Positions 51,386 through 59,588 of a stretch of DNA of 64,000 nucleotides are shown here, in pieces. How positions within the stretch are numbered: position 1 is the first letter of the stretch; each line of letters begins with the position of its first letter. Position numbers and translations under genes: made by a program. The notes under the pieces were generated by a model, which saw only the letters and a list, made by a program, of their open reading frames with translations, made no database searches and was not told the DNA's origin. This stretch comes from JANPLD01 sp964445765 (GTDB taxonomy: Bacteria > Pseudomonadota > Alphaproteobacteria > Rickettsiales > UBA8987), in NCBI GenBank assembly GCA_964445765.1, contig CAYULD010000002.1:248001-312000 (forward strand), given 5' to 3'.

Positions 51386-51451
51386 AATAAATATATTGAT
51401 TAATTTAGGGGTATAAGTTTTACTCAAAATATATAATCAAGTCATCAAATA

Positions 51452-53512
51452 GTGATAAATTTTGCTGAAAATACGCAATTTTCTTCCGCAGGTGTGTATA
51501 CAAAAGGACTATACAGGAAAATCAGTACGCTAAAATCATTCCTTCCAGAGATTGAAAATATCAAATTTTTTGAGAAAAAACCCGAAGTAATTCTTGGTTG
51601 GGGTAAGAAAAATAGCTCAATGCCAGCGAGATTAATTTCAAAATACTCCCAAAAGCCATATATTGCACTTGAAGATGGTTTTATAAGATCCGTTGGGCTT
51701 GGAAGCCATAACTGGCCGGCACTTTCAATGATTATTGATAAGAAATCAATTTACTATGATTGCTATAACCCCTCTGATTTAGATATTTTATTACAAAAAA
51801 CTGAATTCACACCAGAGCTTATAAAAAGGGCAAAAACTAATATTGATTTTATAAAAGAAAATAAAATCACCAAATATAATACAGGCGTTAATTATGAAGA
51901 ATCAAATTTCAGATTTAAGCATAGTAAAAATATTTTATTGATAGATCAAACTTTCAATGATGCTTCTGTAAAATTATCAGGGGCGGGTGAGGAAGATTTT
52001 GATAAGATGCTTAGTTTTGCTCGCAAAATTTATCCAAATCACAATTTAGTTATAAAATCTCATCCTGAAATTATCTCTGGCAAAAAGAAGGGTTATCTTA
52101 GAAAATATTATGCTGATAAAAACTTCCAAATTATTAGTGAAGATATAAATATTTATTCATTAATAGATTATGTTGAGGCGGTTTTTACCGTTTGCTCAAC
52201 CACAGGGTTTGAAGCGTTAATTGCAGGGGCGAATGTTTATACAATCGGCAGAAGTTTTTATAGTGGCTGGGGCTTAACAAAAGATAACAGAAAGCCCTTG
52301 AAAGAAAGAAAAAACCTAATTTTAGAAGAATTATTTGCAGTTACTTATTTAATTTATCCTAGATATATCAACCCTTATGAAAGGAAGCTCACAACCCCAG
52401 AATATGTTTTTGATTTGATAAAATGGCTTAGAGATAAATATAAATTTCATTCAAAATCGTATCATTGCATTGGCTTTACTTACTGGAAACAGAATTTTGT
52501 ATCAGATTTTCTTAAAACGCCTTTTAATCAAGTAAATTTTTATAAAAGTGAAAATCAAGCAATTAAAAATGCTAAAAAAGATAATGGCGATATCATAGTT
52601 TGGAGTTCAAAAGAAAGTGAGAGCCTAAAAGAAAAAGCAAAATCTGAAAATCTGCCAATTAAAAGAATGGAAGATGGCTTTATAAGATCAATCGGGCTTG
52701 GCTCAAACTTAATTCCAGCCTCTTCATTAGTGGTTGATAGTTTAGGGATTTATTATAACTCAGAAAACCCATCAGATTTAGAAAATATTATAAATAATCT
52801 AAGGCTAACTAGAGAAAAGAAAAACCAAGCTAGAGATTTAATAAATTTGATCACTGAAAATAATATTACTAAATATAATTTTAAGGTGAATGACCTTAAA
52901 TATTATCTGCCAAAAAATAAGAAAATAGTTTTAGTAATAGGGCAGGTTGAAGATGATGCCTCTGTAAAAGCAAGCAAAGGACAGGTGAAAACCAATCTTA
53001 AATTGCTAGAAGAGGCAAGAAAGCAAGAGCCATTTTCATATATAATTTATAAACCCCACCCAGATGTTGTTGCTGGCAATCGGGTGGGGCATATTCCAAA
53101 AATTATAGCACAACAATATGCTGATTTAGTTGTTGAAACCGCAAGCATCACTAATTTGGTTAAAAGATGTGATGTTGTATATACAATTTCTTCATTTGTT
53201 GGCTTTGAAGCATTGCTTGCTAGAAAGCAGGTAAAAACTTTTGGTGCACCATTTTATGCAGGTTGGGGGCTTACTGAAGATATTTTATTCTTTATTAATC
53301 GCAGTCGCAGAATATCACTTGAGCATTTAGTTTATGCCACCTTGATTGAATATCCGCTTTATTTTGATTTAGAGGCAAAATTACCCTGCACCGCTGAAAT
53401 AATTATAAATAAATTTATCAATAAGCCGTTTGAAATATCAAAAACTGAGTTAAATAGTAAAAAATTAGGTTTAATAAGATTCATCAAAAAACATTTTTTT
53501 AATGAACGCTAA
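51452..53512 (+). CDS. kpsC: capsule polysaccharide beta-Kdo transferase KpsC
   Basis: A 686-residue protein made of two homologous glycosyltransferase halves, as in KpsC, which builds the poly-beta-Kdo linker on lyso-phosphatidylglycerol for ABC-transporter-dependent capsules. The repeat is visible: EDGFIRSVGLGSHNWPAL (about residue 75) and EDGFIRSIGLGSNLIPAS (about residue 410). It recurs in the NILLIDQTFNDASV/IVLVIGQVEDDASV, IKSHPEI/YKPHPDV and FEALIAGANVYTIG/FEALLARKQVKTFG pairs. The start is GTG at 51452 without a visible Shine-Dalgarno. It overlaps kpsS by 11 bp, so translation is coupled. Confidence 0.93.
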   Translation: MINFAENTQFSSAGVYTKGLYRKISTLKSFLPEIENIKFFEKKPEVILGWGKKNSSMPARLISKYSQKPYIALEDGFIRSVGLGSHNWPALSMIIDKKSIYYDCYNPSDLDILLQKTEFTPELIKRAKTNIDFIKENKITKYNTGVNYEESNFRFKHSKNILLIDQTFNDASVKLSGAGEEDFDKMLSFARKIYPNHNLVIKSHPEIISGKKKGYLRKYYADKNFQIISEDINIYSLIDYVEAVFTVCSTTGFEALIAGANVYTIGRSFYSGWGLTKDNRKPLKERKNLILEELFAVTYLIYPRYINPYERKLTTPEYVFDLIKWLRDKYKFHSKSYHCIGFTYWKQNFVSDFLKTPFNQVNFYKSENQAIKNAKKDNGDIIVWSSKESESLKEKAKSENLPIKRMEDGFIRSIGLGSNLIPASSLVVDSLGIYYNSENPSDLENIINNLRLTREKKNQARDLINLITENNITKYNFKVNDLKYYLPKNKKIVLVIGQVEDDASVKASKGQVKTNLKLLEEARKQEPFSYIIYKPHPDVVAGNRVGHIPKIIAQQYADLVVETASITNLVKRCDVVYTISSFVGFEALLARKQVKTFGAPFYAGWGLTEDILFFINRSRRISLEHLVYATLIEYPLYFDLEAKLPCTAEIIINKFINKPFEISKTELNSKKLGLIRFIKKHFFNER

Positions 53513-54698
53513 CAATAGAAATTTTTTACTTCTGCAAGGCCCTATGAGTTATTTTTTTAGGGAGGTTTATTTTCATCTAAAATCTAAAAATTATAATGTT
53601 AAAAAAATTTGTTTTAACGGTGGTGATTTATTTTTATCATCTGGCATTGAAACTATAAAATATACTGAAAAAGCACAAAATTTCATAGAATTTTTAGAAA
53701 AATTAGACGCTGGAAATAATTTTACTGATGTTGTTTTTTATAATGATTGCAGGTTTTATCACTCAGAAGCTAAAAGGTTTTTTGCTAATAAAAATGTAAA
53801 ATTCCACATCTTTGAAGAAGGCTATTTCAGGCCATATTGGGTTACTTATGAAAATATTGGGGTGAATAATTTTTCTAATATTCCGAGGGATAAAAATTTT
53901 TATGAAAATCTAAAACCTTATGATGAAGAAAATCATATTTTCAAAAAATTCAAATCAACTTTTGCGAAGAAAATTTTATATACTTATATTTACTATGTTT
54001 TTAGAACTTATTTTGAAAAATCAGATTTTAAGTTTTATATTCCACACAGAACAACCCCGCCAGAGATTGAGGCAAATGGCTGGTTTAAGAAGTTGTTACT
54101 TCACAAAATAAAATCTATATTTAACAATAAAAGACAAAAGAAATTTCTTTCATTAGGCAAAAAATTTTTTCTGATTGCTTTGCAATTATGCTCAGATAGC
54201 CAAATTCAATTTCATTCTGATTATAAAGATATGAAAGATTTTCTTGTTAATGTTATTAAAGATTTTGCAGAAAATTCTCCAGAAGATACTTATCTTGTTG
54301 TAAAATCTCACCCAGAAGATAACGGCGTTGCAGAGCTTGAAAAATTTGTGCTAGAAATAGCAGAAAAACATAATCTAAAAGAAAGAATATATTATTTTGA
54401 TGGCGGCAATATGCCAAAATTTTTAGATGCAATGCTAGCAATGGTAACCATAAATTCAACCGCTGGAATTTCAGCTTTGCATCATAATAAGCCAGTGAAA
54501 TTAATGGGCAGAGCTTTTTATAATTTTGCAGGGCTTACTGATCAAAAAAATTTGGCAGAATTTTGGCATAATCAAGAAAAGCCAGATGAATTATTGTTCC
54601 AAAAATTTAAGAATTACATAATGCAAAAAACACAAATTAACGGCTCATTTTACTCCAAGGAAGGTATAAATTTAATTCTGAATAATATTAGGTTTTAA
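53502..54698 (+). CDS. kpsS: capsule polysaccharide beta-Kdo transferase KpsS
   Basis: A 398-residue KpsS-type enzyme that adds the first Kdo of the capsule linker to the lipid. The opening FLLLQGPMSYFFREVYFHLKS is followed by the FNGGDLFLS motif, the DVVFYNDCRFYHSEAKRFF segment, FEEGYFRPYWVTYENIGVN (the 'EeGY.RP.witlE..GvN' hallmark), and the C-terminal VVKSHPEDNGV and TINSTAGISALHHNKPVKLM. It directly follows kpsC with overlapping frames. The sugar polymerisation genes and kpsMTE are not in the window. Confidence 0.93.
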   Translation: MNANNRNFLLLQGPMSYFFREVYFHLKSKNYNVKKICFNGGDLFLSSGIETIKYTEKAQNFIEFLEKLDAGNNFTDVVFYNDCRFYHSEAKRFFANKNVKFHIFEEGYFRPYWVTYENIGVNNFSNIPRDKNFYENLKPYDEENHIFKKFKSTFAKKILYTYIYYVFRTYFEKSDFKFYIPHRTTPPEIEANGWFKKLLLHKIKSIFNNKRQKKFLSLGKKFFLIALQLCSDSQIQFHSDYKDMKDFLVNVIKDFAENSPEDTYLVVKSHPEDNGVAELEKFVLEIAEKHNLKERIYYFDGGNMPKFLDAMLAMVTINSTAGISALHHNKPVKLMGRAFYNFAGLTDQKNLAEFWHNQEKPDELLFQKFKNYIMQKTQINGSFYSKEGINLILNNIRF

Positions 54699-54738
54699 TT
54701 TAAGTCTTCATTTTCTCAAATCTAGAACCAAAAATATT

Positions 54739-56583
54739 CTAATCTGCACTATTACTTACTTTTCTAGCTTTTTCAACGGCGTCTTTTGCTTTAGGGGAGA
54801 GCTGAATATTAAGCTCACGAAGCTGTTTTTCTTCCACAAAGCAAGGGGCGTTCATCAGTAAATCTTCAGCATTTTGATTAAGTGGGAAGGCTATAATCTC
54901 ACGAATATTTGGCTCATCCGCAAGTAACATCACCATTCTATCAACGCCGGGGGCAATACCACCGTGAGGGGGGGCGCCATACTTAAATGCACGAATCATA
55001 CCACCGAATTTTTCATCAACCACTTCTTTGCCGTAACCTGCAATTTCAAATGCTTTATACATTAATTCTGGCTTATGATTTCTTATCGCACCGCTTGAAA
55101 GCTCAATTCCATTGCATACAATATCATATTGGAAGGCTTTAATTGCGAGTAAATCTTCCTTAGTTTTAGCATTTTCTAGGGCTTCAATTCCACCTTGTGG
55201 CATTGAAAATGGATTATGCGAGAAGATGATTTTGTTTTCTTCTTCATCCCATTCATAATAAGGGAAATCAGTAATCCAGCAGAATTTGAAACAATCTTTT
55301 TCAAGTAGATTTAATTCTTCACCAATAATTTTGCGGAATTCACCTGCCTGTTTAGCAGCTTTATCTTTCACACCACAAGCAAAGAATAAGCCATCACCAG
55401 CTTTGATATTATTTTGAGTTTTAAGTTTTTCAATTTGCTCTGGAGTTAAATTTTTTGCTATTGGGCCTTTGGCTTCCCCAGTTGCTTCATCAAATATGAT
55501 ATAGCCTAAGCCAGCATAGCCAAGCTCTTTCGCAAGATCATTCTTTCTATCAAAAAAGCCACGACCTAATTTTGCAGTTTGCGGGGCAGGTATCGCACGA
55601 ACTATCGCACCGCTTTCAATTTGTTTCGCAAAAATTCCAAAATTAGAATTTCGGAAAACCTCAGTTGCATCAGAAATAATCAGCGGATTGCGTAAATCTG
55701 GCTTATCAGAGCCATATTTTAGCATTGCTTCATCATATTTAATATGCGGAAATGGATTTGCAGTAACCTTCTTACCATTTCCGAATTTTGTGAATAAATG
55801 CGTCATTAATGGCTCAACGGCTGCGAAAACATCGTCTTGTGTAACGAAGCTCATCTCCATATCTAGTTGATAAAACTCACCGGGAGAGCGGTCTGCACGA
55901 GCATCTTCATCACGGAAGCAAGGTGCAATTTGGAAATATCTATCAAAGCCACTTATCATAAGAAGCTGCTTGAATTGTTGTGGCGCTTGTGGAAGTGCGT
56001 AAAATTTACCCGGATTTAAGCGGCTTGGAACCAAGAAATCCCTAGCACCTTCAGGTGAAGAAGCGGTTAGAATAGGGGTTTGAAACTCTATAAAGCCTTG
56101 CCCTGTCATAAAATGGCGTATTTCTGAAATAACCTGTGAGCGAAGAACTATATTTTTATGAATTTTTTCACGACGCAAATCTAGGAAACGATATTTTAGA
56201 CGGGTATTTTCAGGAAATTCTTTATCAGTATTCACTTGCACTGGAAGTTGCTCATCTTCAACGAGGCTTTCAGCAATTAAATCTTCAACCACAACTTCAA
56301 TTTCACCGGTTGCCATTTTATTATTCACTGCCTCTGCCGCCCTTTCAATTACTTTACCAGTGATAGTAATAACAGATTCAAAGCGGATTTTATCAGCCTC
56401 TTCAGGGCTTATTTTACCACCTTGAGGAAAAACTAATTGGGTAATGCCATAATGATCACGCAGATCAATAAATAAAACGCCACCGTGATCGCGTTTTCTA
56501 TGCACCCAGCCAGATAGGCGAGTCTGCTTGCCAGCGTCTGATTTTTTAAGCTGATTACAATTATGTGTTCTATATTTATGCAT
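54739..56583 (-). CDS. aspS: aspartyl-tRNA synthetase
   Basis: Class II aminoacyl-tRNA synthetase of 614 residues. The anticodon-binding OB domain contains GWVHRKRDHGGVLFIDLRDH. Motif 2 is FRDEDARADRSPGEFYQLD, the bacterial insertion (GAD) domain covers about residues 290-420, and motif 3 is GIAPGVDRMVMLL. The frame is open to 56622, but ATG at 56583 (MHKYRTHNCNQL) is the standard start. Whether it is discriminating or also charges tRNA-Asn was not determined here. It stands alone, divergent from trpA. Confidence 0.96.
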   Translation of the reverse strand: MHKYRTHNCNQLKKSDAGKQTRLSGWVHRKRDHGGVLFIDLRDHYGITQLVFPQGGKISPEEADKIRFESVITITGKVIERAAEAVNNKMATGEIEVVVEDLIAESLVEDEQLPVQVNTDKEFPENTRLKYRFLDLRREKIHKNIVLRSQVISEIRHFMTGQGFIEFQTPILTASSPEGARDFLVPSRLNPGKFYALPQAPQQFKQLLMISGFDRYFQIAPCFRDEDARADRSPGEFYQLDMEMSFVTQDDVFAAVEPLMTHLFTKFGNGKKVTANPFPHIKYDEAMLKYGSDKPDLRNPLIISDATEVFRNSNFGIFAKQIESGAIVRAIPAPQTAKLGRGFFDRKNDLAKELGYAGLGYIIFDEATGEAKGPIAKNLTPEQIEKLKTQNNIKAGDGLFFACGVKDKAAKQAGEFRKIIGEELNLLEKDCFKFCWITDFPYYEWDEEENKIIFSHNPFSMPQGGIEALENAKTKEDLLAIKAFQYDIVCNGIELSSGAIRNHKPELMYKAFEIAGYGKEVVDEKFGGMIRAFKYGAPPHGGIAPGVDRMVMLLADEPNIREIIAFPLNQNAEDLLMNAPCFVEEKQLRELNIQLSPKAKDAVEKARKVSNSAD

Positions 56584-56701
56584 CTTAATAGAAGTTAGAG
56601 ATTGGGGTTTAGGGATTAGCAATTTTTATGCTTTTCTAATTCCTAGACACTGCAAACTTATTGAGTATATTACTCTGAAAATCAAGAATTTTATAAGATA
56701 A

Positions 56702-57496
56702 ATGCGTTTAGAAAAGAAATTTCAAGAATTATCAGCAAGTAATAAAAAGGCTTTTATTTGCTATTTAATGGCTTGCGATCCAGCGGAAGAATTTACTAAT
56801 AATATCTTACCTAAAATGGCTGAAACTGGCTGTGATATTATTGAGTTAGGTATTCCATTTTCTGACCCAATGGCAGAAGGGCAAATTATTCAAGATGCAA
56901 CAAAAAGAGCATTAAAAAATAATTGCGACATTAATAAAGTTTTTGAAATTGCATCAAATTTTAGAAAAAAAAATAATCATACGCCAATAATTTTAATGGG
57001 CTATTATAACCCTGTTTTGAAATATGGTATTCAAGAATTTCTTGAAAAATCAAAAGTTTCAGGGGTTGATGGCTTTATAATCGTTGATTTGCCTTTTGAA
57101 GAAGAAAATGAATTCACCAAATTTAGTGATGAATATAACCTCCCTTTAATAAGGCTTACTACCCCAACCACTGATGAAAATCGTGCTGAGAAAATTCTAA
57201 AAACCGCTAAAGGTTTTGTTTATCACATCACCGTTGCAGGCGTAACAGGGCAGAAGGAAGCCATTGCTGATTTAGTTTCTTCTGGAATTAAGAAAATTAA
57301 AAAATATACAAGCCTTCCAGTTTGTGCAGGTTTTGGTATTAAAACACCTGAGCAAGCAGAAGCAGTTGCAAAAAATGCTGATGGCATTGTTATTGGCTCC
57401 GCACTTATAAAAATGATTGAAGAAAATCTTACTAACCTAAAAATTGCAGAAGAAAAAATATTAGAATTTATCAGAAATGTGAGAGCTAAAATTTGA
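56702..57496 (+). CDS. trpA: tryptophan synthase alpha subunit (catalytic Asp60 position is Glu)
   Basis: Cleaves indole-3-glycerol phosphate to indole and G3P, 264 residues, full length. The catalytic Glu is present (E48, equivalent to E. coli Glu49, in IIELGIPFSDP). The catalytic Asp60 position is Glu: the motif reads DPMAEGQIIQ in place of DP(L/M)ADGP. The rest is conserved: GYYNPVLKYG, VDGFIIVDLPFEEE, YHITVAGVTG (Tyr175/Thr183 loop), VCAGFGIKTPEQA and IVIGSALIKMIEEN. trpB is not adjacent, which is unusual. The gene is intact, but the substitution and orphan position raise a question about activity or partner. Confidence 0.92.
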   Translation: MRLEKKFQELSASNKKAFICYLMACDPAEEFTNNILPKMAETGCDIIELGIPFSDPMAEGQIIQDATKRALKNNCDINKVFEIASNFRKKNNHTPIILMGYYNPVLKYGIQEFLEKSKVSGVDGFIIVDLPFEEENEFTKFSDEYNLPLIRLTTPTTDENRAEKILKTAKGFVYHITVAGVTGQKEAIADLVSSGIKKIKKYTSLPVCAGFGIKTPEQAEAVAKNADGIVIGSALIKMIEENLTNLKIAEEKILEFIRNVRAKI

Positions 57497-57509
57497 TTAC
57501 ACTATTTAC

Positions 57510-58613
57510 CTATAGCTCAATAAATTCTATATTATTTAGGCCGGTGAAATTGGTTTTTTCTGTTCCAGTAAGCCAAGTTTGGCAATCAACTTCTTTAATG
57601 AAATTAAATAATTTGCCCCTTTTTTCTTCATCTAAATGTGCAATTACTTCATCTAATAACAACACAGGAAAAAACCCCGTTTGGCTTTTTTTAGCAATAA
57701 CTGATGCTATAGTTATTGAGAGTAAAATCGCCTTTTGCTCCCCCTGAGAGCATAATTCCGCTGGCATATTTTTTACGCTATGAATGGCTCTAAAATCTGT
57801 TTTATGAATTCCAAAATTTGTCTTTTTAGAATTTGCATCTAGATGGCGGTTTTCTCTAAGTTTTTCCTTGAAATAATTTTCTACTAAAATTGCTTTTTTA
57901 TTTTGTGAAATATAATTTTCTACCTCCCCAATTAAGCTCAAATTAGCAATCGGAAAGCCTGAATCATAAGCATTTTTCATAGAGTTATTAAGCCTTTCAC
58001 ATAACTCAAGGCGGGCATAAGTTATTGCAATAGCTTTTTCAGCCATTTTTTGCTCAAGGCTGGTTAGCCAATAATCATCAAAATTATTTGTGATAAGTAA
58101 TTTTCTTCTCTCTGATTTCGCCAGATTATAAACTATTAGTAAATCTGAATAATCAGAAAAAAATAACTCACATAAATTATCTAAATAATCCCTTCTGGAA
58201 GTTAAACCTTGAGAGAAAACTTGATCTTGCATAGGCGTTAATGCCGTGTAATTAAAATGCTCTGAAAGCTCTTTGGGTGATCTAACCTCTTGCTGGTTAA
58301 TTCTCACCCTGCGTTTTTCCTTTCCTGATTGCGTATAATCAAGGCTTGTGCCAATTTGTGCTTCACCTTCTAACCCAAAAATTTCAGCGTATATAACAAA
58401 ATTTTCAGATGGATTTTTGATATTTTTAATCTCTTGCAGTTTTGCATTTCTTAAGCCTTTACCACTATAGAGCAATGAGATTGCCTCAAGAATATTGGTT
58501 TTTCCAACGCCATTTTTACCAATGATTGCAATATTTTTTGCCTGCGGTGAATATTCAAAATTCAGATGATTTCTATAATTAGATAAGGCTATTTTATTAA
58601 TTTTTATATTCAC
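57510..58613 (-). CDS. recF: DNA replication and repair protein RecF
   Basis: SMC-like ABC ATPase of recombinational repair, 367 residues. The N-terminal LSNYRNHLNFEYSP leads into Walker A IAIIGKNGVGKTNILEAISLL, followed by LTPMQDQVFSQGLTSRRDYLD, the ABC signature region ELCSQGEQKAILLSI and Walker B VLLLDEVIAHLDEEKRG. It works with RecO (16.5 kb) and RecR (not in window). It converges with trpA, leaving 13 bp between stops. Not in the dnaA-dnaN-recF arrangement, as usual in alphaproteobacteria. Confidence 0.95.
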   Translation of the reverse strand: MNIKINKIALSNYRNHLNFEYSPQAKNIAIIGKNGVGKTNILEAISLLYSGKGLRNAKLQEIKNIKNPSENFVIYAEIFGLEGEAQIGTSLDYTQSGKEKRRVRINQQEVRSPKELSEHFNYTALTPMQDQVFSQGLTSRRDYLDNLCELFFSDYSDLLIVYNLAKSERRKLLITNNFDDYWLTSLEQKMAEKAIAITYARLELCERLNNSMKNAYDSGFPIANLSLIGEVENYISQNKKAILVENYFKEKLRENRHLDANSKKTNFGIHKTDFRAIHSVKNMPAELCSQGEQKAILLSITIASVIAKKSQTGFFPVLLLDEVIAHLDEEKRGKLFNFIKEVDCQTWLTGTEKTNFTGLNNIEFIEL

Positions 58614-58663
58614 AAAAATATATGTCAGATTATAATCAGCACTAGAAATATATATAAAATAAA

Positions 58664-59545
58664 ATGAAAAAAGTTAAAACTGCAATCTTTCCAGTTGGGG
58701 GGCTAGGCACAAGGTTTTTGCCTGCAACTAAGGCTTTACCCAAAGAGATGCTAACAATTGTTGATAAGCCAATTATCCAATATGCTTTTGAAGAAGCAAA
58801 AAATTCAGGAATAGAAAAATTTATTTTTATAACCGGTAGAAATAAAAATGTTATCTCAAATCATTTTGATCATGTTTTTGAATTACAAAAAGTGCTTGAA
58901 GATAAACAAAAAAGTGAGGTTCTTGCACTTACTAAAGATTGGTTGCCACCGGCTGGAAGCATTGCATTTATTAGGCAACAACAGCCATTGGGTCTAGGAC
59001 ACGCAGTGTTATGCGCAAGAAATTTTCTTCAAAATGATGAGCCTTTTGCAGTTTTGCTCGCTGATGAATTATTCTATAACCCAGCTAAGCCAGTTCTCTC
59101 GCAAATGATTGATATTTGGAACAAAAAACAAGGCGGAAATATTATCGCTGTAAGAGAAGTTGAAAAGCACAAAACTAGCTCTTATGGTGTTATAAAGCCA
59201 GCTTCAGAAAAGCAGGATAATTTTATAAAAATTGCTGAGATGGTTGAAAAGCCTAAATCTGAAGAGGCTCCTTCAAATTTTGCTATCGTTGGCAGATATA
59301 TTTTAAGCCCTGAAATTTTCTCATATTTAGATAAAACTAACGCTGATAAAAATGGTGAAATTCAACTTACATCTGCCCTTGATGCAATGGCTAAAGGTGG
59401 GATTAATAGTTACGGTGCATTAGTTGAAGGTGAAAGATTTGATTGTGGTGCTAGAAGAGGTTTTGTTGAAGCAAATATCGCCCTTGCCCTGCACAACCCA
59501 GAAATGCGAGAAGATATTCTTAAATTAGTAAAAAGATATAGTTAA
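58664..59545 (+). CDS. galU: UTP-glucose-1-phosphate uridylyltransferase
   Basis: Makes UDP-glucose from glucose-1-phosphate and UTP, 293 residues. The nucleotide-binding GGLGTRFLPATKALPKEML, VDKPIIQYAFEEAKNSGIEK, QPLGLGHAVLCAR, FAVLLADELFY, VGRYILSPEIF and GERFDCGARRGFVEAN are all typical of GalU. The product feeds UDP-glucose 6-dehydrogenase (47.7 kb) and so the predicted capsule. It is divergent from recF with a 50-bp spacer. Identification is secure. Confidence 0.96.
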   Translation: MKKVKTAIFPVGGLGTRFLPATKALPKEMLTIVDKPIIQYAFEEAKNSGIEKFIFITGRNKNVISNHFDHVFELQKVLEDKQKSEVLALTKDWLPPAGSIAFIRQQQPLGLGHAVLCARNFLQNDEPFAVLLADELFYNPAKPVLSQMIDIWNKKQGGNIIAVREVEKHKTSSYGVIKPASEKQDNFIKIAEMVEKPKSEEAPSNFAIVGRYILSPEIFSYLDKTNADKNGEIQLTSALDAMAKGGINSYGALVEGERFDCGARRGFVEANIALALHNPEMREDILKLVKRYS

Positions 59546-59588
59546 TCTAAGTTTTTGTTATTAGAACTAGTTAAATTTTGCTCAAGAA

